Shown here: piece after piece, positions 60,567 through 64,000 of the stretch
How positions within the stretch are numbered: position 1 is the stretch's first letter
How the letters are laid out: the number at the start of each line of letters is the position of its first letter
NCBI GenBank assembly: GCA_017559385.1
Contig: JAFYSK010000050.1
Span: 18,679-82,678 of the forward strand
DNA from: Paludibacteraceae bacterium
Lineage (GTDB): Bacteria > Bacteroidota > Bacteroidia > Bacteroidales > Paludibacteraceae
Reading direction: 5' to 3'
Length of the DNA: 64,000 bases
Program-made: the position numbers and the translations under genes
Notes under the pieces: model-generated
What the model was told of the DNA's origin: nothing
The model's database searches: none
What the model saw: only the letters and a program-made list of their open reading frames with translations

Positions 60567-62657
60567 ATGAAAAAAATCTTATTCATGAGCCTTGCGCTCG
60601 TATCGCTTATGGCTTGTACGAAAAACGAAAATCCATTGCTCACTCCATCAAATGCACCTTATGGGGTACCTGCATTTGACAAGGTGAAAATTGAGCATTA
60701 TCTTCCAGCTTTTGAGGTAGCTATTGCTGAGAATAAAGCTGAGATTGATGCTATTGTCAATAACCCAGAAGAGCCAACTTTTGCTAACACCATCGAGGCA
60801 CTTGATCGTGCTGGTGGTTCGCTTGAAAGTGTAGCGGGTGTATTCTACAATGTTCTTGAGGCAGATGGTAATGACGAGATGAACGCTATTGCAGAGCAGC
60901 TCTCACCAATGATGTCAGAACTTTCAGATGGTATCATCCTCAATGATGCTCTCTTTCAACGAGTAAAAACCGTTTATGATCAACGTGAGACACTAGGTCT
61001 TAACGATGAGCAAATGCGTCTTCTTACCGAGACATTCAAGTCTTTTGCTCAGAACGGCGCTAACCTTCCAGAGGATAAGAAAGCTCGTTTGAAAGAAATC
61101 AACCAAGAGCTCGGTTTGCTCTCATTGCAATTCGGTAATAATGTTGTGGCTGAGACCAACGCATATCAACTCTTCATTACTGATGAGGCTCAACTCAAAG
61201 GTCTTCCTGAGAGCGCTAAAGCCGCAGCAAAAGAAGAGGCAACCGCAGCAGGTCGTCCTGATGCATGGCTCTTTACTCCAAAACGCACTAGCTTTACCCC
61301 AGTGCTCCAATACTGCGAGAACCGTGAACTGCGCAAAGAACTTCTGATGGCATACACCACTCGTGGTAACCATGATAACGAGAATGACAATAAGTCTGTT
61401 ATTGTTCGCACTATGCAGCTCCGTGTGGAGAAAGCACAACTCTTCGGCTATGATAATCCAGCTGACTATATTTTGGCAGACTGTATGGCACATGATGCTA
61501 AAACGGTGGATGCCTTCCTTGCAAGCGTTTGGGCTCCAAGTTTGGCAGCAGCTCAACGCGAGGCTGCAGAACTCCAGAAACTCCTCGATAAGGATCTTCC
61601 TGGCGAGAAACTTCAACCATGGGATTGGTGGTACTATGCTGAGAAACTCCGTCTAGAGAAATACGCATTGAACGAGGAAGAACTAAAGCCATACTTTGAA
61701 CTCAATAATGTTCGTAATGGTGCATTTGGTTTGGCAACCAAACTATTTGGTTTGCAATTCAAGAAACTAGATAACATGCCAGTCTATAACCCAGAGGTCG
61801 AAGTGTTTGAGGTGACTTATGCGGATGGTAGTTTGGTAGGTGTTCTTTATACCGACTATTTCCCACGAGCAGGCAAGCGCCCAGGTGCATGGATGAACAA
61901 TATCTGCCCACAATATGTAGATGCTAACGGTGTGGATCATCGCCCTGTAATCATCAATGTAGGTAACTTTAACAAGCCTACTGCAGGCAACCCATCTCTG
62001 CTTTCAATGGACGATGTTGAGACACTCTTCCACGAGTTTGGTCATGCTTTACACGGATTGATGTCAAAGGCTACTTACAAGTCATTGGCGGGTACCAATA
62101 CCCCACGCGACTTTGTTGAATTGCCTAGTCAATTCATGGAGAATTACTGCTACCATCCAGAGGTATTAAAGACATATGCGTTCCATTACCAAACAGGTGA
62201 ACTTATTCCTGATGAGTTGGTAGCTAAGATTAACAAAGCTGGCACCTTTAACCAAGGTTTTGTTCAAACTGAATTGCTCTCGGCATCCATTCTCGATATG
62301 GATTATCACAAGATGAACACCATAGAGGATTTTGATGTAAATGCTTTTGAGGATGCATCCATGAAGAATATGAAGATGATTCCAGAGATCATTACTCGCT
62401 ATCGTTCTACTTTCTACAATCATATCTTCACCACCGGCTATGCTGCAGGTTACTATAGCTACACATGGGCTGCGGTATTGGATGCGGATGCTTTTGCAGC
62501 GTTTGAGGAAACAGGTGATATCTTTAATCCTGAGATGGCTGCTAAGTTCAAACGCTTGTTAGAACAAGGTGGTACACGTGATGCTGCATTACTCTATCAG
62601 GAGTTCCGTGGCAAGGATGCCGATGCAAAGCACCATATGAAACGTTGCGGATTCTAA
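60567..62657 (+). CDS. dcp: Peptidyl-dipeptidase Dcp (M3 family), lipoprotein
   Basis: This 696-residue zinc peptidase removes dipeptides from the C-terminus of oligopeptides. The catalytic HExxH is in LFHEFGHALHGLMS (about 488), with the third ligand in the later conserved ELPSQFMENYC. The lipobox LVSLMACTKN at the N-terminus shows it is membrane-attached in the periplasm, as for the Dcp lipoproteins of this phylum. N-terminal NPLLTPSNAPYGVPAFDKVK and the end MKRCGF are typical of Dcp. It stands in its own transcript after the AsmA-like gene (52-base gap). Confidence 0.95.
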   Translation: MKKILFMSLALVSLMACTKNENPLLTPSNAPYGVPAFDKVKIEHYLPAFEVAIAENKAEIDAIVNNPEEPTFANTIEALDRAGGSLESVAGVFYNVLEADGNDEMNAIAEQLSPMMSELSDGIILNDALFQRVKTVYDQRETLGLNDEQMRLLTETFKSFAQNGANLPEDKKARLKEINQELGLLSLQFGNNVVAETNAYQLFITDEAQLKGLPESAKAAAKEEATAAGRPDAWLFTPKRTSFTPVLQYCENRELRKELLMAYTTRGNHDNENDNKSVIVRTMQLRVEKAQLFGYDNPADYILADCMAHDAKTVDAFLASVWAPSLAAAQREAAELQKLLDKDLPGEKLQPWDWWYYAEKLRLEKYALNEEELKPYFELNNVRNGAFGLATKLFGLQFKKLDNMPVYNPEVEVFEVTYADGSLVGVLYTDYFPRAGKRPGAWMNNICPQYVDANGVDHRPVIINVGNFNKPTAGNPSLLSMDDVETLFHEFGHALHGLMSKATYKSLAGTNTPRDFVELPSQFMENYCYHPEVLKTYAFHYQTGELIPDELVAKINKAGTFNQGFVQTELLSASILDMDYHKMNTIEDFDVNAFEDASMKNMKMIPEIITRYRSTFYNHIFTTGYAAGYYSYTWAAVLDADAFAAFEETGDIFNPEMAAKFKRLLEQGGTRDAALLYQEFRGKDADAKHHMKRCGF

Positions 62658-62685
62658 TTCCTGATGCATTTAACCTAGACATGTA

Positions 62686-63444
62686 ATGTATTATTACTTC
62701 AGGAATATAGCCCAGAATAGCCTGGTGAGAACTATCTTTTTGGTTCTCATTGGGCTAGCAATGTGGGTCCTTGCCCTGATCAATAGTACATACGATGGAC
62801 TGACCTTACTTATAGGATGCATATTGGTTACCATCAATTCGCTATTGGCGATGCAATACGCCCATAGAATAGGGTGGACTAATCTTCCATCTGGACAACT
62901 AGCCGCTACTTTATGGATGGCTTTGTCAGCTTTTACAGCTTTCCAGCCAAACTGGCAAATACACATAGTCGTGTTGGAATTGCTAGTCGCAGGATGGATT
63001 GTATCTAGAGTAGGTGTGCAAACGCAAGCAACGGAGCAAACATTTCTAATTACATTGATATGTTGCATCGTATCGCCTAAGTTTGTCATCATTGGAATAG
63101 GCGTCGCCTATCTACTAGTAGCGTTGATGTTCCGTAGTCGTGTCACTTGGCGGGTGATAATGGCTGCGGTGATAGCATTAGCTGTTTATGCACTATATGC
63201 GATGATAATCAGATATCTTGGCTGGGCGGATAGCCTTTGGAAAGAGAATATTCCCACATTGCCAATGATTTGGTGGGTTATCGGCGGAGGTATATATTTC
63301 ATAACATGGTTACTGCTATACCTCACACTTAATAGGCCTTCTGTATTTAACGGAGTTCTCTATGCAATTTATATCGTGCTCATAACAGCTTTGGGTATAG
63401 GGTGTAATAGCCAATTATTGAATAAATTATTTGCATTACTCTAG
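62686..63444 (+). CDS. Multi-pass membrane protein, unknown function, 252 aa
   Basis: About eight hydrophobic helices cover the whole length (TIFLVLIGLAMWVLALI, LLIGCILVTINSLLAMQYA, VVLELLVAGWIVSRV, FLITLICCIVSPKFVIIGIGVAYLLVALMF, VIMAAVIALAVYALYAMII, WWVIGGGIYFITWLLLYLTL). No catalytic or transport motif is recognised. It follows dcp after 28 bases and may be cotranscribed. Confidence 0.72.
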   Translation: MYYYFRNIAQNSLVRTIFLVLIGLAMWVLALINSTYDGLTLLIGCILVTINSLLAMQYAHRIGWTNLPSGQLAATLWMALSAFTAFQPNWQIHIVVLELLVAGWIVSRVGVQTQATEQTFLITLICCIVSPKFVIIGIGVAYLLVALMFRSRVTWRVIMAAVIALAVYALYAMIIRYLGWADSLWKENIPTLPMIWWVIGGGIYFITWLLLYLTLNRPSVFNGVLYAIYIVLITALGIGCNSQLLNKLFALL

Positions 63445-63445
63445 C

Positions 63446-63474
63446 CACACATATGCGTGCGCGTGCGTATATAT
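63446..63474. repeat. Alternating purine-pyrimidine tract
   Basis: A 29-base run alternates purine and pyrimidine without break, with GCGTGCGCGTGCG in its centre. Such tracts can form left-handed Z-DNA under supercoiling. It lies in the gap before the last gene. Confidence 0.6.
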
Positions 63475-63556
63475 TTTAGGTAAAGCGTATATAGAATACG
63501 AAAAAATAACAATACATTAGAAACAATTTATTAACAAACCATTTAAAACATTTTGT

Positions 63557-64000
63557 ATGAAGAAAATTTTTCTTTCTTTGGCGTTGGCTATTTCTATGAT
63601 GGCTTCGGCGCAAGTGTTTGAGGTGGGTCAACTGACTAAGTTGAACACTCCTACAGACACCGATGTGAAGGTGGCAGGTGTGAGTCCAGATGGCTCATAT
63701 GTCCTGATTACCAATGGTTCTAACCATGGTTTACGTCGTTATGACGTTGCTACAGGTAAGACCACTACTATTACTACTGCACCAGGTGCAGGTTACAATG
63801 TTCAAATCAGTACCGATGGTCAAGAGATCGTTTATCGTGAGACCAAGTTTGACAAACAAGGTTTGCGCAAGAACGATGTGCTTCGTTTGAATTTGACTAC
63901 AGCTAAAACCGCTACTGTAGCAAAGGCACAACGTGATGCTAGTGCTATGGTAACCAGTTCAGCCAAACAATCTGTTTCTATTCAAGACCGCTTGATGGTA
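63557..64000 (+). CDS. Exported beta-propeller (PD40/TolB-like) protein, partial
   Basis: The first 148 residues are in the window; the rest lies beyond the right edge. A signal peptide (MKKIFLSLALAISMMASAQ) is followed by VKVAGVSPDGSYVLITNGSNHGLRRYDVATGKTTTITTAP and YNVQISTDGQEIVYRETKFDKQGLRKNDVLRLNL, two blades of the PD40/TolB propeller type (S-P-D-G, Y-D/L-L-T). It is likely periplasmic or secreted. What the full length carries is unknown. Confidence 0.78.
   Translation, partial: MKKIFLSLALAISMMASAQVFEVGQLTKLNTPTDTDVKVAGVSPDGSYVLITNGSNHGLRRYDVATGKTTTITTAPGAGYNVQISTDGQEIVYRETKFDKQGLRKNDVLRLNLTTAKTATVAKAQRDASAMVTSSAKQSVSIQDRLMV

Overview
This window looks like the chromosome of a member of the order Bacteroidales (phylum Bacteroidota). 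Many genes start about 30-100 bases after the phylum's typical promoter (TTTG, a gap of 19-20 bases, then TAnnTTTG). Lipoprotein signal peptides are common. Gene pairings such as folP-cdaA, DUF4270 next to a short glycogen/starch synthase next to panC, and acpP-fabF are typical of the group. There are also BspA-type leucine-rich repeat proteins, a PorK/GldK-like lipoprotein and a type IX secretion sorting domain, so the organism probably has a T9SS. The species cannot be named from this sequence.

Layout. 1-2 kb: minus-strand SRPBCC gene (cut by the window edge), a PyrE-like gene with an altered PRPP loop, and a lipoprotein. 2-9.8 kb: plus-strand block with an OmpA/TPR lipoprotein, a small membrane protein, mutL and a 5'-nucleotidase-like phosphatase, then acpP, fabF, a DUF2582 protein and asd. 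9.8-11.5 kb: an exonuclease-BRCT / BRCT gene pair flanked by two identical 44-bp terminators. 11.9-15.6 kb: minus-strand folP-cdaA-metG. 15.8-18 kb: PorK/GldK-like gene and gcvH. 18-20.3 kb: DUF4270 and the starch-synthase-like gene. 20.5-25.4 kb: panC, pdxB, proS, tRNA-Pro(GGG) and a CPBP protease. 25.3-30.4 kb: minus-strand membrane protein, parE and a GH20 hexosaminidase lipoprotein. 31.3-39.6 kb: a surface-protein locus with a long, foldable 5' leader, then a lipoprotein, a giant LRR protein, three proteins built from InlB/Listeria-Bacteroides type repeats (the last carries a T9SS tail) and an outer-membrane barrel. 40.4-43.2 kb: NamZ-family (DUF1343) enzyme and a sodium:solute symporter. 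43.2-47.9 kb: minus-strand TPR protein and an outer-membrane barrel. 47.9-52.4 kb: potABCD polyamine transporter. 52.5-53.6 kb: a second LRR protein. 53.7-63.4 kb: ileS, a lipoprotein, an AsmA-like protein, a Dcp peptidase and a membrane protein. A beta-propeller gene runs off the right edge.

Two things stand out. First, in the surface locus an InlB-like repeat is cut in half at gene borders. Three consecutive proteins end in the first half of a repeat, and two of the following proteins begin, right after their own signal peptide, with the second half. Second, the genome is seeded with degenerate short tandem arrays of fixed period: 7, 8, 9 or 11 bp. The 7- and 11-bp arrays fill gaps between genes, 9-bp arrays form mirrored 63-bp elements, and 8-bp and 7-bp arrays lie inside coding genes (ileS twice, GH20 twice, the NamZ-family gene, pdxB), where they encode short extra peptides without breaking the frame.

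All calls come from reading the sequence and remembered family features. No database search or folding program was run. Start codons were mostly chosen by signal peptide or family N-terminus, because Bacteroidota rarely use strong Shine-Dalgarno sites.
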